Shown piece after piece: positions 36,286 to 45,773 of a stretch of 64,000 nt of DNA (its first letter is position 1; the number at the start of each line of letters is the position of its first letter). This DNA comes from Pseudalkalibacillus hwajinpoensis (lineage in GTDB: Bacteria > Bacillota > Bacilli > Bacillales > Guptibacillaceae), in NCBI RefSeq assembly GCF_015234585.1, contig NZ_JADFCM010000008.1, forward strand, positions 1,612,001-1,676,000, read 5' to 3'. The translations under genes were made by a program, and so were the position numbers. The notes beneath the pieces were generated by a model. The model made no database searches. It had not been told where the DNA came from and was given only the letters and a program-made list of their open reading frames with translations.

Positions 36286-36289
36286 CCTC

Positions 36290-36306
36290 CTCATCGCTAA
36301 TGACTT
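36290..36306 (-). promoter_or_regulatory. Predicted HutP RNA-binding site (NAG repeats)
   Basis: The transcript reads AAG-UCAU-UAG-CGAU-GAG immediately before the attenuator stem. Three NAG triplets separated by exactly four bases is the known HutP recognition pattern. Confidence 0.72.
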
Positions 36307-36316
36307 TAGGCAGCTT

Positions 36317-36766
36317 TTAACCTATATGATTTATACCTAGTCCAAACGTTTCATGTTCAAGACCTTTCACCGGAGCACCAATTGTTCCATAGAAAGCTAC
36401 CGCTAGCCACTCACCTTCGTCATAATGCTCATAAGGGGAGCCGCGTACTATTGCAAAACGCAAGCCTAAAGTCCTCATCATGTCACCTGCTCCAATTTGA
36501 CCCCGCATGACCCCTTCTAATGCCTCTAAGATGGCATGATACAACGCATGCGTTTCTCGATAGAGGTCTTCCGAAATAATATTATTCCTTTTTGCGGATG
36601 TTTCGACAGCTGATATTACTTTTTGCATGCTCATAGATCCCGACTTTCCCTGACAGTAATCAACATCTTTTAGCTGAGCTAAAAATGGTTCTAACTCTTC
36701 AGGAGTTAAAGAAGCCACAAGCATCGCTAATTTTCCAATCAAAATTTTTTGTGCCAATACTCTCAC
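36317..36766 (-). CDS. hutP: Hut operon antiterminator HutP
   Basis: A 149-residue RNA-binding protein that, with L-histidine and Mg, disrupts the terminator before hutH. It retains the family core [44 protein letters not shown] and the C-terminal LYGTIGAP-like [26 protein letters not shown] with histidines that bind the ligand and metal. The start is uncertain: GTG at 36766 lies within a GACAGGTGAG ribosome-binding site that may serve the TTG at 36757 instead. It has its own promoter with a cre site. Confidence 0.96.
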   Translation of the reverse strand: MRVLAQKILIGKLAMLVASLTPEELEPFLAQLKDVDYCQGKSGSMSMQKVISAVETSAKRNNIISEDLYRETHALYHAILEALEGVMRGQIGAGDMMRTLGLRFAIVRGSPYEHYDEGEWLAVAFYGTIGAPVKGLEHETFGLGINHIG

Positions 36767-36803
36767 CTGTCTATCATTCTACTATTCACTAATATCTCAC
36801 TTA

Positions 36804-36833
36804 ATTGTAAGCGCTACCAACACGTGCGGTCAA
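36804..36833 (-). promoter_or_regulatory. hutP promoter overlapped by a cre site
   Basis: Minus-strand TTGACC (36828-36833) and TACAAT (36804-36809) are 18 bp apart. A cre sequence TGTAAGCGCTACCA (36806-36819, 13/14 to consensus) covers the -10, predicting direct CcpA repression of hutPH. Confidence 0.75.
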
Positions 36834-36858
36834 GATGATTTAGTATGGATCATATTCC

Positions 36859-37845
36859 TTATCTTCTGCAAACGCCTGTTAAAAATGAGAGCATCGTATG
36901 AACGGCGCTTTTCACCCCCATCTCCCCTACATCTTTTCTAGGATCAAGGCACACAATGTCCATTGCTTTTACTTTCGAATGCTCACCAGCTAACTGAACA
37001 GCCTCAAACAGCTCTTCCGTACTCATACCACCAGGCGTTGCTGCTGGTGCTGCCGGGTTATAAGCGATATCAAGGACGTCCATATCAACCGTTAAATAAA
37101 TCGTATCAACCACTTTTTCTAATTGAGCTAAGGCATCCGTCACAATGTGGCGAATCCCGTTTTTTCTTACCTTCTTCATCGTAGTGTAGTGAACGCCGTG
37201 TTGATCAGCATAATTCTTCAACTCGTTACTATTAAAAAAACCATGCAATCCGATCGTATGAACATGCTTTCCTTCAACTGTGTGACTTTCTACTAATTGA
37301 CGAATCGGCGTTCCATTTGCTGGACCGATATGTGCTAAATCACGTAAATCAAAGTGCGTATCCAATTGTAAAATGCCAATCGTTTCGTTGTTATGAACTT
37401 GCTTCCAGCCTTTAATTAACATAGCAGTAATCGAATGATCCCCACCCATCATTAACGGTATAGTATGTGGATGGTGTTCTCTCATGGCTACCATCGCTTG
37501 CTGAATTTGCTGGTGTGTGTACCTGATATCCGTCACATGCTGCTTGACATCTCCGAGGTCTATTGCTTTTAAACGAGCTAGATCAACCTCTTCGTCAAGG
37601 TTATAAGTGCCAAATGCTCGCCAAGCTCTTCGCATGGCATCAGGATTTTCACTAGCAGCAGACGTACTAATAGACGATTTAGATAAAGGTACCCCGAGAA
37701 TGGTAACGTCATATTCCTCCCAGTGTGGTTTCATCTCCCCTATTGTCTCAATCCATTCATGGACTTTTAGATCAACTCGTTTATCTGTTTGCTTAGACCA
37801 AATCATACTAGGGCGATTTAACATTGGGTATGGATAATCGTTCAT
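36859..37845 (-). CDS. hutG: Formimidoylglutamase HutG
   Basis: A 328-residue ureohydrolase-fold enzyme hydrolysing N-formimidoyl-L-glutamate to glutamate and formamide, the last step of this histidine route. Di-manganese ligands are seen in GGDHSITAML, LDTHFDLRD and TVDMDVLDIAYNPAAPAATPGG. Its ATG overlaps the hutI stop (ATGA), with SD AGGAGG inside hutI. Last gene of the hutUIG unit. Confidence 0.95.
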   Translation of the reverse strand: MNDYPYPMLNRPSMIWSKQTDKRVDLKVHEWIETIGEMKPHWEEYDVTILGVPLSKSSISTSAASENPDAMRRAWRAFGTYNLDEEVDLARLKAIDLGDVKQHVTDIRYTHQQIQQAMVAMREHHPHTIPLMMGGDHSITAMLIKGWKQVHNNETIGILQLDTHFDLRDLAHIGPANGTPIRQLVESHTVEGKHVHTIGLHGFFNSNELKNYADQHGVHYTTMKKVRKNGIRHIVTDALAQLEKVVDTIYLTVDMDVLDIAYNPAAPAATPGGMSTEELFEAVQLAGEHSKVKAMDIVCLDPRKDVGEMGVKSAVHTMLSFLTGVCRR

Positions 37846-39116
37846 TGCAGGTGGCCTCCTACTACGAGTGGCACTCCCCCTTTAATGACGGTATCGACAT
37901 GATTCATTCCATATTGATAGGAGAGAGTTAGATAATTCGGAACATCAAATATTGTGAAATCTGCTTTTTTTCCAGACTCAAGACTTCCAGCCACATCTGC
38001 ACAACCAATTGCATGGGCTGCATTGATTGTAGTCGCAGTCAACACTTCTTCAGGTGTCAATCCCATTTTCAAACAGCCTAAGTTCATAATAAATGGGAGA
38101 GAAAGTGTGGGAGATGACCCTGGATTCGCATCAGTAGATAACGCAATGGCTATTCCTGCATCAATCATTTTTCTCCCCTCTGCAAAATCAGCCATTAAGA
38201 AAAATGCTGTTCCTGGAAGTAATACGCCAATAACTCCAGCGTCTGTCATGTCCTTTATCCCCTGATCCGATGCTCTGAGAAGGTGATCTGCTGAAATGGC
38301 CCCAACGGATGCAGCTAGTTCCGCTCCGCCATAAGGTTCAATTTCATCTGCATGAATTTTGGGAGTTAGTCCATGAGCTTTACCTGCTTCAAGAATTCGC
38401 TTTGATTGATCCGGTGTGAAGACACCCCGTTCACAAAAAACATCATTAAAAGTAGCCAACTTCCGCTTTGCTATTTCAGGGATCATTTCAGTGATCACTT
38501 TCGAGACGAATTTTTCAGGATCGCTTTTCTCTGATAAAGGAACAGCATGAGCACCCATAAAGGTTGAAACGATATCTATAGGGTGCGACTCATTTAATAG
38601 TTTAGCTACCTCTAATTGCTTTATTTCATGATCTAGCGTTAGCCCGTAACCACTTTTGGCCTCAAGTGTTGTCACACCGTGTAACAAAAATTTGTTCAAG
38701 CGTTTTTTAGACTGTTCGAAAAGTTCTTCATGACTCGCTTCTTGGGTCGCGCGAGTTGTTGCATGAATCCCCCCGCCTGCTTCCATGATTTCCATATACG
38801 TCTTCCCTTGTAATCGCATCGAATATTCATTTTCTCTCGTCCCTGCATGAACTAAATGCGTATGAGGGTCTATCAGCCCTGGAGTTACCACTTTCCCTGT
38901 TGCATCGATGATCTCTGACGCATGAATAGAATCTTGATACTTATTAACTATGTCTGCGCTTGGTCCTACTTCAATAATAATTCCATTTTCCATATAAACC
39001 GCACCATCTTCAATCATTCCAATTTGCGACATTTCATCTTTTCTAGCAGGATGATTGGAATAACCTTCCATCGTGATTAGCTGGGCCGCATTCTTTATTA
39101 ATAGTCGCTTTGTCAT
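37842..39116 (-). CDS. hutI: Imidazolonepropionase HutI
   Basis: An amidohydrolase-superfamily enzyme of 424 residues opening the imidazolone ring to formimidoylglutamate. The metal-binding motif is LIDPHTHLVHAGTREN, with further ligands in STFMGAHAVP, IHADEIEPYGGAELA and LSTDANPGSSPT. The frame opens at ATG 39122, but GGAGGTGG is too close to it; ATG at 39116 has better spacing. Central gene of hutUIG, 4-bp overlap with hutG. Confidence 0.96.
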   Translation of the reverse strand: MTKRLLIKNAAQLITMEGYSNHPARKDEMSQIGMIEDGAVYMENGIIIEVGPSADIVNKYQDSIHASEIIDATGKVVTPGLIDPHTHLVHAGTRENEYSMRLQGKTYMEIMEAGGGIHATTRATQEASHEELFEQSKKRLNKFLLHGVTTLEAKSGYGLTLDHEIKQLEVAKLLNESHPIDIVSTFMGAHAVPLSEKSDPEKFVSKVITEMIPEIAKRKLATFNDVFCERGVFTPDQSKRILEAGKAHGLTPKIHADEIEPYGGAELAASVGAISADHLLRASDQGIKDMTDAGVIGVLLPGTAFFLMADFAEGRKMIDAGIAIALSTDANPGSSPTLSLPFIMNLGCLKMGLTPEEVLTATTINAAHAIGCADVAGSLESGKKADFTIFDVPNYLTLSYQYGMNHVDTVIKGGVPLVVGGHLQ

Positions 39117-39129
39117 TACCATCCACCTC

Positions 39130-40797
39130 CTATTTCTTTCGTAGCATCGGGACTTGAATACCTTTCTCTTCTGCTGTTTTCCTTGCTAGTTCATACCCCG
39201 CGTCAACGTGTCGAATGACACCCATACCAGGATCAGTTGTTAATACACGTTCAAGACGTTTTTCCGCTTCTTTTGTGCCATCTGCTACAATGACCATCCC
39301 TGCATGGAGAGAATATCCCATTCCAACACCGCCACCGTGGTGAACGCTGACCCAGCTTGCTCCACCTACACTATTAATCATGGCATTCAAAATGGGCCAG
39401 TCGGCTACAGCATCGCTTCCATCTTTCATGGCTTCTGTTTCTCGATTTGGTGAAGCTACAGATCCAGAGTCAAGATGATCACGTCCAATCACTATTGGTG
39501 CACTCAATTCTCCGCTCGCTACCATATCATTTATAATTTTTCCGAATTTAGCTCGTTCCCCATAGCCGAGCCAACAAATACGTGAGGGTAGTCCCTGGAA
39601 ACTAATTTTCTTCCTTGCCATTCGAATCCAATTGCACAAATGTTCATTATGACTAAACTCTTTTAAAATCACTTCATCTGTTTTATAAATATCTTCTGGA
39701 TTTCCCGACAAAGCTACCCAGCGAAATGGACCCTTTCCTTCACAAAATTGCGGGCGAATATAAGCCGGTACAAAACCTGGAAAATCGAATGCATTTTGAA
39801 TCCCTTCGTCTTTTGCCACTTGACGAATGTTATTTCCATAATCAAAGGTGATGGCTCCGAGTTTTTGCATTTCAAGCATAGCTTGAACGTGTGTAGCGAT
39901 ACTTTTCTTTGCCAACTTGTTATATTGGACTGGATTTTCTATCCTTAATTTATTCGCTTCTATTAGATCTAATTTCACTGGAATATATCCATTAAGGGGA
40001 TCGTGTGCCGAAGTCTGATCTGTTAGAATATCTGGAATAAAATCCATTTCGATCATTTTAGGTAACATCTCTGCTGCATTACCAAGTAAACCAATCGAAA
40101 GCGCTTCTCCTTTGTCACTTGCATTCTTCGCCATTTCAATCGCTTTAGCAAGACTATTAGTAGAAGTATCAAGATAGTTTGTTTCAATTCTCCGCTCCAT
40201 TCGCTTTGGATCCATTTCTATCGCAATACAAACGCCACCATTAAGAGTTACAGCTAGCGGTTGAGCAGCCCCCATCCCGCCTAAGCCAGCTGTTAGGGTA
40301 ATCGTATTCTTTAAAGTTCCATTGAAATGCTGTTTGGCGCATTCACCAAACGTCTCATATGTCCCCTGTACAATTCCCTGACTTCCAATGTAGATCCAGC
40401 TGCCAGCCGTCATCTGGCCATACATCATTAACCCTTTTCGATCAAGCTCATGAAAGTGCTCCCAATTGGCCCATGCCGGAACTAAATTAGAGTTAGCAAT
40501 CAATACCTTCGGAGCATCTTTATGAGTTCTGAAAACAGCAACCGGCTTTCCAGACTGTATTAACAACGTTTCATCATTTTCCAACTCTTTTAACGAATTC
40601 ACGATCGCCTCATAACACTCCCAGTTACGTGCCGCTTTTCCTATCCCTCCATATACAACAAGTTCATCTGGATTTTCTGCCACATCAGGATGTAGATTAT
40701 TACTAAGCATCCGTAAAGCTGCCTCCTGAACCCAGCCTTTTGTATGAAGCTCTGTGCCTCTATACTGCGTCACTCTTTTTGATTTGATATCCGACAT
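39130..40797 (-). CDS. hutU: Urocanate hydratase HutU
   Basis: A 555-residue urocanase with tightly bound NAD. Motifs include [22 protein letters not shown] (NAD-binding), [14 protein letters not shown] with the conserved aspartates, and [19 protein letters not shown]. It converts urocanate to imidazolonepropionate. The preferred start is ATG 40797, with AAAGGATGGGG upstream; an in-frame ATG lies at 40806. First gene of hutUIG, here placed upstream of and separate from hutPH, unlike the hutPHUIGM order of B. subtilis. Confidence 0.96.
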   Translation of the reverse strand: MSDIKSKRVTQYRGTELHTKGWVQEAALRMLSNNLHPDVAENPDELVVYGGIGKAARNWECYEAIVNSLKELENDETLLIQSGKPVAVFRTHKDAPKVLIANSNLVPAWANWEHFHELDRKGLMMYGQMTAGSWIYIGSQGIVQGTYETFGECAKQHFNGTLKNTITLTAGLGGMGAAQPLAVTLNGGVCIAIEMDPKRMERRIETNYLDTSTNSLAKAIEMAKNASDKGEALSIGLLGNAAEMLPKMIEMDFIPDILTDQTSAHDPLNGYIPVKLDLIEANKLRIENPVQYNKLAKKSIATHVQAMLEMQKLGAITFDYGNNIRQVAKDEGIQNAFDFPGFVPAYIRPQFCEGKGPFRWVALSGNPEDIYKTDEVILKEFSHNEHLCNWIRMARKKISFQGLPSRICWLGYGERAKFGKIINDMVASGELSAPIVIGRDHLDSGSVASPNRETEAMKDGSDAVADWPILNAMINSVGGASWVSVHHGGGVGMGYSLHAGMVIVADGTKEAEKRLERVLTTDPGMGVIRHVDAGYELARKTAEEKGIQVPMLRKK

Positions 40798-40806
40798 AAT
40801 CCCCAT

Positions 40807-41184
40807 CCTTTCGAAATGCGTTCATATTGAAATCGTAGCATGACAATCACTATGGAAATAGATGACCAATTTTCGAATAATAGTACATTATTTATAAAAA
40901 ACGATATCAGTTTAAGCTGCTATCAAAACGAATAGTAATTATTTTATAAAGAGTAATTAAGCTATTTCCATCACATGATTAAAAGTAAGCCGAGTCGGGT
41001 AAGTTTCATGAATGTAGGGAACCATCTGTTTATGAACGTCTATGAAAATAGAAAAAGCGATATTTTATATCGGTTTTATTAGTATTCTGTTATCGAAGAA
41101 ATTCCGTGTTATGTATGACGTAATAATGGGAAGAGTATAGGTGGTTGCTTTATTAAAGTTTAGAATCAAAAAGGAGTGGAGAAC
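40807..41184. other. Divergent intergenic region, hutU / fda
   Basis: 378 bp between divergent genes. It holds an imperfect hairpin at about 41055-41078 (CGATAT/ATATCG plus A and T arms). I see no convincing HutP site or cre site before hutU and no gene. Confidence 0.5.
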
Positions 41185-42075
41185 ATGAATAACAGTCAAT
41201 TTGACAAAATCAAGAACGGAAAAGGATTTATCGCAGCGTTAGACCAAAGTGGTGGTAGTACTCCTAAGGCGCTCGCAGAATATGGCGTTCCTGAAGATTC
41301 CTACTCTAACGAAGATGAAATGTTTGACCGAGTACATCAAATGCGTACAAGAATTATTACTTCACCCGCTTTTAGTGGAGATCAAATTCTAGGTGCTATC
41401 TTATTCGAACAAACAATGGATCGCGAAATCGAAGGAAAGTATACAGCAGACTTTCTTGCAGACAAAGGGATCGTTCCTTTCCTAAAAGTGGATAAAGGAC
41501 TAGCAGATCAAGAGAATGGCGTACAGCTTATGAAACCAATTCATGATTTAGATGAAACGCTAGGTCGTGCATCTGAGCGAAAGATTTTCGGGACTAAAAT
41601 GCGCTCTGTCATCCATGAGCCTAATCCAAGTGGCATTAAAGCAGTCGTAGATCAGCAGTTTGAAATCGCCAAACGAATTTTAGCGACTGATATTATGCCA
41701 ATTATTGAACCAGAAGTTAATATTCATAGTGAAAACAAAGAGAAATCTGAAGAGATTTTGCGCGATGAAATTATGAAGCAACTCAATGATTTATCTGAAG
41801 ATCAAAATGTCATGCTAAAGCTTTCAATTCCAACGCGAGCAAATGCTTACAAAGAATTGATTGAACATCCACGCGTTCTTCGCGTTGTAGCACTTTCAGG
41901 CGGCTATTCTCGTGATGAAGCCAATGAAAAACTGAAAGAAAATGATGGTCTGATTGCAAGCTTTTCGAGAGCATTAGCAGCTGATTTAAATGCGAATCAG
42001 TCTGATGCAGAATTTAATGAAGCGTTGCAAAATGCGGTGGATTCCATTTATGATGCATCAGTTAATAAAAAATAA
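41185..42075 (+). CDS. fda: Fructose-bisphosphate aldolase class I
   Basis: A 296-residue Schiff-base aldolase of the staphylococcal type. The N-terminus [23 protein letters not shown] is diagnostic; the lysine in [17 protein letters not shown] and the barrel strands [10 protein letters not shown] and [12 protein letters not shown] follow. It splits fructose 1,6-bisphosphate into dihydroxyacetone phosphate and glyceraldehyde 3-phosphate without metal. The frame opens at GTG 41176, but AAGGAGTGG suits the ATG at 41185. Monocistronic, with a strong terminator. Confidence 0.96.
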   Translation: MNNSQFDKIKNGKGFIAALDQSGGSTPKALAEYGVPEDSYSNEDEMFDRVHQMRTRIITSPAFSGDQILGAILFEQTMDREIEGKYTADFLADKGIVPFLKVDKGLADQENGVQLMKPIHDLDETLGRASERKIFGTKMRSVIHEPNPSGIKAVVDQQFEIAKRILATDIMPIIEPEVNIHSENKEKSEEILRDEIMKQLNDLSEDQNVMLKLSIPTRANAYKELIEHPRVLRVVALSGGYSRDEANEKLKENDGLIASFSRALAADLNANQSDAEFNEALQNAVDSIYDASVNKK

Positions 42076-42115
42076 TCACAAGAAGATATAGTAGTGTATT
42101 TCTTTTATCAATATG

Positions 42116-42153
42116 AAACGGGTGCGAATACGAGAATGTATTCGCACCCGTTT
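42116..42153. terminator. Bidirectional terminator
   Basis: A perfect 16-bp stem (42116-42131 with 42138-42153) with a 6-nt loop and T tract, between the convergent aldolase and AraC-type regulator genes. Confidence 0.9.
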
Positions 42154-42154
42154 T

Positions 42155-43645
42155 TTATGTGGAGAATTTCTTAAATTCAGGTTCATTCGACTGAAACCGT
42201 CGATACTCTCCTGGAGTTTGCCCTGCGACTTCTTTAAAAACTCGACTAAAATAGTTCGGGCTCTTAAATCCTGATTCACGCGCAATGAATTGAATAGTTT
42301 CTTGTGTAGTAATGAGCAACTCTTTTGCTTTTTGAATACGGGTATACGTTAATATTTCACGAAACGACCGCCCATATTTTTGTGTTAATGTATGGCTTAG
42401 GTAAGCTGGATTGCGAAGGACATGATTAGCTACTTCTTCTAATGATAGATTAGGATCATTGGAATGTTCATCAATGTAAGCGAGCGTTTCCTCAATGATA
42501 TTTCTTTTTAAAGGCGGGTTATCGGCTAATTGATGAAGAAGTTGTGTGATGAATAATATTAAGTCCTGTACAATTCGGTAGAGAACAGAACTATATAATA
42601 TCGATTCAAACACTTCTTTATACAAAGTTTCATTACGGACATCCGTCAGCCCTTTTCGAACCATAAATCTTCGAATTTGAGCAAGAATGCTTGTTAAACG
42701 TGTTCGAAGCAATCCTGGCTCTGGATATGGAGGTTCCATTCCATAAAATTGCTCATACATCCACTTTTTCATTTCATCTATTCGAAATTCATCTAGCATG
42801 AAAACCCACTTCCGCTGTTCTGTAATCGTCAAAAATGGATCTATCTCCTCCCAGGCTTCATCTTGATCAGCACGAAGAATTTGTTGATAACCAGTGAAGA
42901 ACACCATTTCCATAACTTTTTTTAACTTCATATAAATTTGGTGTAGTGACAGATCTGACTTCCCAAGATGCACGGCTATTACGAGGGGCGATTCATTCAA
43001 CTGCTCCCACTCCCGTAAGAAGCGCTGTGCCTGACTATTTGAATCTGGAATGGTACTCTCAAACACAACAACGATTCGGTCACTCGTTGAAAAGAGAAGT
43101 GGTTTGTCATAAAAATCAAATTGATCAATAAACTGACGCAAATCCTCAAGATAATCGCTCTTCTCTAACTTCATTAAATATACTGGAAAGTGATAGTTTA
43201 CTTGATCATCAATAAACAATGATTTATACCAAACTCTTTCATATGCCTCTTCTCCTGACAGTTTCCTATTTCCCGCTTTAGCATTACGAAAAGCTTTTTG
43301 CAGAGAAGTTTTCACCTCTAGAGGAGAAAGCGGTTTCACAATTAAGTCTATTGCACCGATTTCAATTGCTTCTTTTGCCCGTTCAAACGTTGGTTCTGCC
43401 GTCATCGCAATAACTTCACCTGCATACCGGTTAATAAAAGTTTTCATAAGACCCCACTTCCCCCGGGGAATCATATCTAATTCAATGAAAAACACGTCTG
43501 GTAATTCCCTTTCTAACATAGTCATCACTTCTGTTAGATGGTTCGCAGTTATGAATAAGGAAATAGGAAAGGAATACTTTGAAATCAACCATTCTAATCC
43601 GCTCAGTTCTTGTGAATCACGGTCTGAAATTAATAGTTTGTACAT
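42155..43645 (-). CDS. YesN-like response regulator, receiver plus AraC-type HTH
   Basis: A 496-residue regulator. The N-terminal ~120 residues look like a receiver domain (conserved Thr in AMTAEP, Lys in VKPLSP). A ~270-residue middle region follows, then a C-terminal AraC double HTH (residues ~395-490: LSLEEVANHVLRNPAYLSHTL and ESGFKSPNYFSRVFKEVAGQTPGEYRR). At the phosphoacceptor position the sequence PDVFFIELDMIP aligns Glu55 where Asp is expected. No sensor kinase gene lies nearby. Such regulators often control sugar or oligosaccharide uptake genes; the target here is unknown. Confidence 0.85.
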   Translation of the reverse strand: MYKLLISDRDSQELSGLEWLISKYSFPISLFITANHLTEVMTMLERELPDVFFIELDMIPRGKWGLMKTFINRYAGEVIAMTAEPTFERAKEAIEIGAIDLIVKPLSPLEVKTSLQKAFRNAKAGNRKLSGEEAYERVWYKSLFIDDQVNYHFPVYLMKLEKSDYLEDLRQFIDQFDFYDKPLLFSTSDRIVVVFESTIPDSNSQAQRFLREWEQLNESPLVIAVHLGKSDLSLHQIYMKLKKVMEMVFFTGYQQILRADQDEAWEEIDPFLTITEQRKWVFMLDEFRIDEMKKWMYEQFYGMEPPYPEPGLLRTRLTSILAQIRRFMVRKGLTDVRNETLYKEVFESILYSSVLYRIVQDLILFITQLLHQLADNPPLKRNIIEETLAYIDEHSNDPNLSLEEVANHVLRNPAYLSHTLTQKYGRSFREILTYTRIQKAKELLITTQETIQFIARESGFKSPNYFSRVFKEVAGQTPGEYRRFQSNEPEFKKFST

Positions 43646-43823
43646 AGACCTTTCTCACCTACTTTTTACTTACCATTTCGTTTAATCAACCTTACATCAT
43701 CAGCGGATCATCACTTGTTAAAAAATTCACTTATTTCAACTTTCTTTATCATTCATTTTGTCAAAATAATGCACATATCACAATGTTTTTTCATCATTCA
43801 TATAAACTCTTTTATGACAAAAC

Positions 43824-43859
43824 AAAAAAGGACATGCTAGTCACTTAGCAATCCTCCTT
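43824..43859 (-). terminator. Probable terminator
   Basis: A two-part stem (AAGGA/TCCTT outside, TGCTA/TAGCA inside, with an internal loop) followed on the minus strand by T6, past the 43887 gene. Confidence 0.5.
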
Positions 43860-43886
43860 ATCCCCCATTATAAGTCTAAGACTTCT

Positions 43887-44423
43887 TCATTCACCTTTAC
43901 CAAGTACAGCAGTGACACCCCATACTTTGTCGTATGCTCCGTAGCCATTTAACCCAATATCGAGGTCATGGAAATAGCGATGTAGCATTTGCACATCCTT
44001 TTGACTTGCATTCTCAACGTAACGAAGCGCGATGGATTTGATCTCCTGAAGGTCTCTTTCAAGATCCTTCTCCTCATTGTTTGCATAAAAATTTATATAA
44101 GAAACGATTTCAATAGCTTTATCGGTTTGATCATTTGTATTCAAATTTGTTATTTCTCCAAATCCTGTTGTCTGATTGTAATAGGCATGATTCGCTGCAA
44201 TAAATGCATTCACGTTTTCGAAATCTGTCTTTTCAGGAAGAAGAGAGGCAATATCCTTCATTTCTTCCTTCGAATAAACTTGTCTATCCTCCAAAACCGG
44301 CGATACAAGTTCCTTACTTGAAGTTTGCACATTTTCGTTTATGGAAAATAGGGCATAAATGGTAAGGGCCAAGCTACCTAGTGTAGCTAGACCAAGTATG
44401 ATGAATCTTAGTCTGGTATTCAT
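43887..44423 (-). CDS. Membrane-anchored protein with HRYFHDLD motif (copy 1)
   Basis: About 178 residues with one N-terminal transmembrane helix (FIILGLATLGSLALTIYALF) and an extracellular helical domain. The C-terminal motif HRYFHDLDIGLNGYGAYDKVWGVTAVLG, the HAYYNQTTGFGEI stretch and KDLERDLQEIKSIA are shared with the next gene upstream, so the two are paralogues. Family not recognised. ATG at 44423, or GTG just before it, is favoured by GGGAGG; the longer frame to 44486 would run through a hairpin at 44471-44506. Confidence 0.75.
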   Translation of the reverse strand: MNTRLRFIILGLATLGSLALTIYALFSINENVQTSSKELVSPVLEDRQVYSKEEMKDIASLLPEKTDFENVNAFIAANHAYYNQTTGFGEITNLNTNDQTDKAIEIVSYINFYANNEEKDLERDLQEIKSIALRYVENASQKDVQMLHRYFHDLDIGLNGYGAYDKVWGVTAVLGKGE

Positions 44424-44470
44424 CACGACATAGCCTCCCTTATTATTATGAAACTGATCTTTAACGCAAC

Positions 44471-44506
44471 AAAAGCGATATCTCATAAGCTAATCGATAT
44501 CGCTTT
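44471..44506. terminator. Hairpin between the paralogous genes
   Basis: A 12-bp perfect stem AAAAGCGATATC/GATATCGCTTTT with a 12-nt loop. It may partly terminate transcription after the 44538 gene. Confidence 0.6.
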
Positions 44507-44537
44507 TGGCTATACGGTATGAGTGGAATGGTTCATC

Positions 44538-45026
44538 TTATTGATCTCCTAAAGTAACGGTGACACCAAAGGTATCTTCGTGGTCGTAGTTGTTCAGCGC
44601 TTTATCAAGATCATGAAAATACCTATGAATTTCTCGAACCTCTGACGTCGTAATCTCTATACTAGCAAGAGCCTTAATCGCCATTAAGTCCTTCTTAAGA
44701 TCGTCATGATCTACACCAATTTCTAAAAACACATTAATATAAGCTACAGCAGCATCCGCTTGAACTTGTTGGGCTTCTATGTCCATCGGACGATCAATCA
44801 TGCCATAGCCTGTTGTTCGATTGTAAAAAGCATGAAAATCTCCGACAAACTCTTCCACTTGTTTATATTCCGCCGGGAATGATGCAGCAGATACCACTTG
44901 ATCATTCGCTTTCACCTTTGTACCATTCACTTCGGTGTGCAGTGAGAAAATATAAATATAGAGAGCCGCGAATGTAGCAGCGACGAGGAGACTGAGTATG
45001 GAAAACATCACCTTAACCTGATCCAT
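44538..45026 (-). CDS. Membrane-anchored protein with HRYFHDLD motif (copy 2)
   Basis: About 162 residues, paralogous to the gene downstream. One N-terminal transmembrane helix (MFSILSLLVAATFAALYIYIF), then an extracellular helical domain with HAFYNRTTGYGMI, DLKKDLMAIKALAS and HRYFHDLDKALNNYDHEDTFGVTVTLG. ATG at 45026 is preceded by GGGGGAAG and is preferred to 45041. It follows the MerR-like gene by 45 bp. No known family is recognised; distant likeness to DUF6241-type proteins is possible. Confidence 0.75.
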   Translation of the reverse strand: MDQVKVMFSILSLLVAATFAALYIYIFSLHTEVNGTKVKANDQVVSAASFPAEYKQVEEFVGDFHAFYNRTTGYGMIDRPMDIEAQQVQADAAVAYINVFLEIGVDHDDLKKDLMAIKALASIEITTSEVREIHRYFHDLDKALNNYDHEDTFGVTVTLGDQ

Positions 45027-45071
45027 TTCATCTTCCCCCATTCGGATTTCTCTCTACTCTATTACAATTCC

Positions 45072-45770
45072 TTATTTCGCAAATCCGAATATATTTTTAA
45101 TTTTCGTAACGCCCCATTTAGGATCATGTGATCTACTTTCATCACGGAAGCGATCCTGCACCACCGCCATCAGTCTTTCTTCTCGAGCTGACATATGATC
45201 TTCAGCGATCTTTCTTTCTTTTGTCACTTCAAATTGATAAAACTCACGCTCATCGACTGAAATATCAGCAAGGTTATCGATTTTTTTACCGATAGAATTG
45301 AGTTCCATTTGATTAATGGTGGCATGAGCATCTGATGCAGTCGCGATTTCTTCATGAACAATTTCATGAACCTGATGGACAATATCCTTCTCCAACCGTT
45401 TAACCGTTTCATCGATTTTCAATAGTTTCTTCACTTCATCAGATTCAACAAAGGAGACAATTTTTGAGAGAGATGATTGAATATCAGTCTGATCAGCAGG
45501 ATTGTTAATCGGTTCAGGAGTATTTTCAATTCCTTTTCCTTGTTGATCCAATGCATTAATAATGACCTCATCTTCGGCATGGCTTTCTTTCATATTTTTA
45601 ATTAATTGAAGCACTTCAATATCACCAATTGTATACGTCCGAGCGTTATTTTCATCACGTGGTATAGTTAAAAACGGAGCAAATTGCTCTTCCCATAATT
45701 TCAATGTATGACGAGACACGTTCAACATGGAAGCCACCCTGGAAATCATCAAAGTATTATTCATCTTCAT
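45072..45770 (-). CDS. MerR-like HTH protein with coiled-coil tail
   Basis: About 232 residues. The N-terminal winged HTH (ISRVASMLNVSRHTLKLWEEQFAPFL, then NNARTYTIGDIEVLQLIKNMKE) resembles the MerR-type domain of DUF3967 and RacA-like proteins. A linker (~75-105), a predicted coiled coil (VKKLLKIDETVKRLEKDIVHQVHEIVHEEI) and a basic C-terminus follow. It probably binds DNA and oligomerises. The exact start among three nearby ATGs is unclear; GGGGAGG fits 45770. It heads a three-gene group with the two membrane-anchored paralogues. Confidence 0.75.
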   Translation of the reverse strand: MKMNNTLMISRVASMLNVSRHTLKLWEEQFAPFLTIPRDENNARTYTIGDIEVLQLIKNMKESHAEDEVIINALDQQGKGIENTPEPINNPADQTDIQSSLSKIVSFVESDEVKKLLKIDETVKRLEKDIVHQVHEIVHEEIATASDAHATINQMELNSIGKKIDNLADISVDEREFYQFEVTKERKIAEDHMSAREERLMAVVQDRFRDESRSHDPKWGVTKIKNIFGFAK

Positions 45771-45773
45771 CAT

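Noticed and set aside
40807..40900. Sigma-54 (-24/-12) or cre site upstream of hutU
   Set aside because: Only partial matches were found; neither GG/GC spacing nor the cre core is satisfied.
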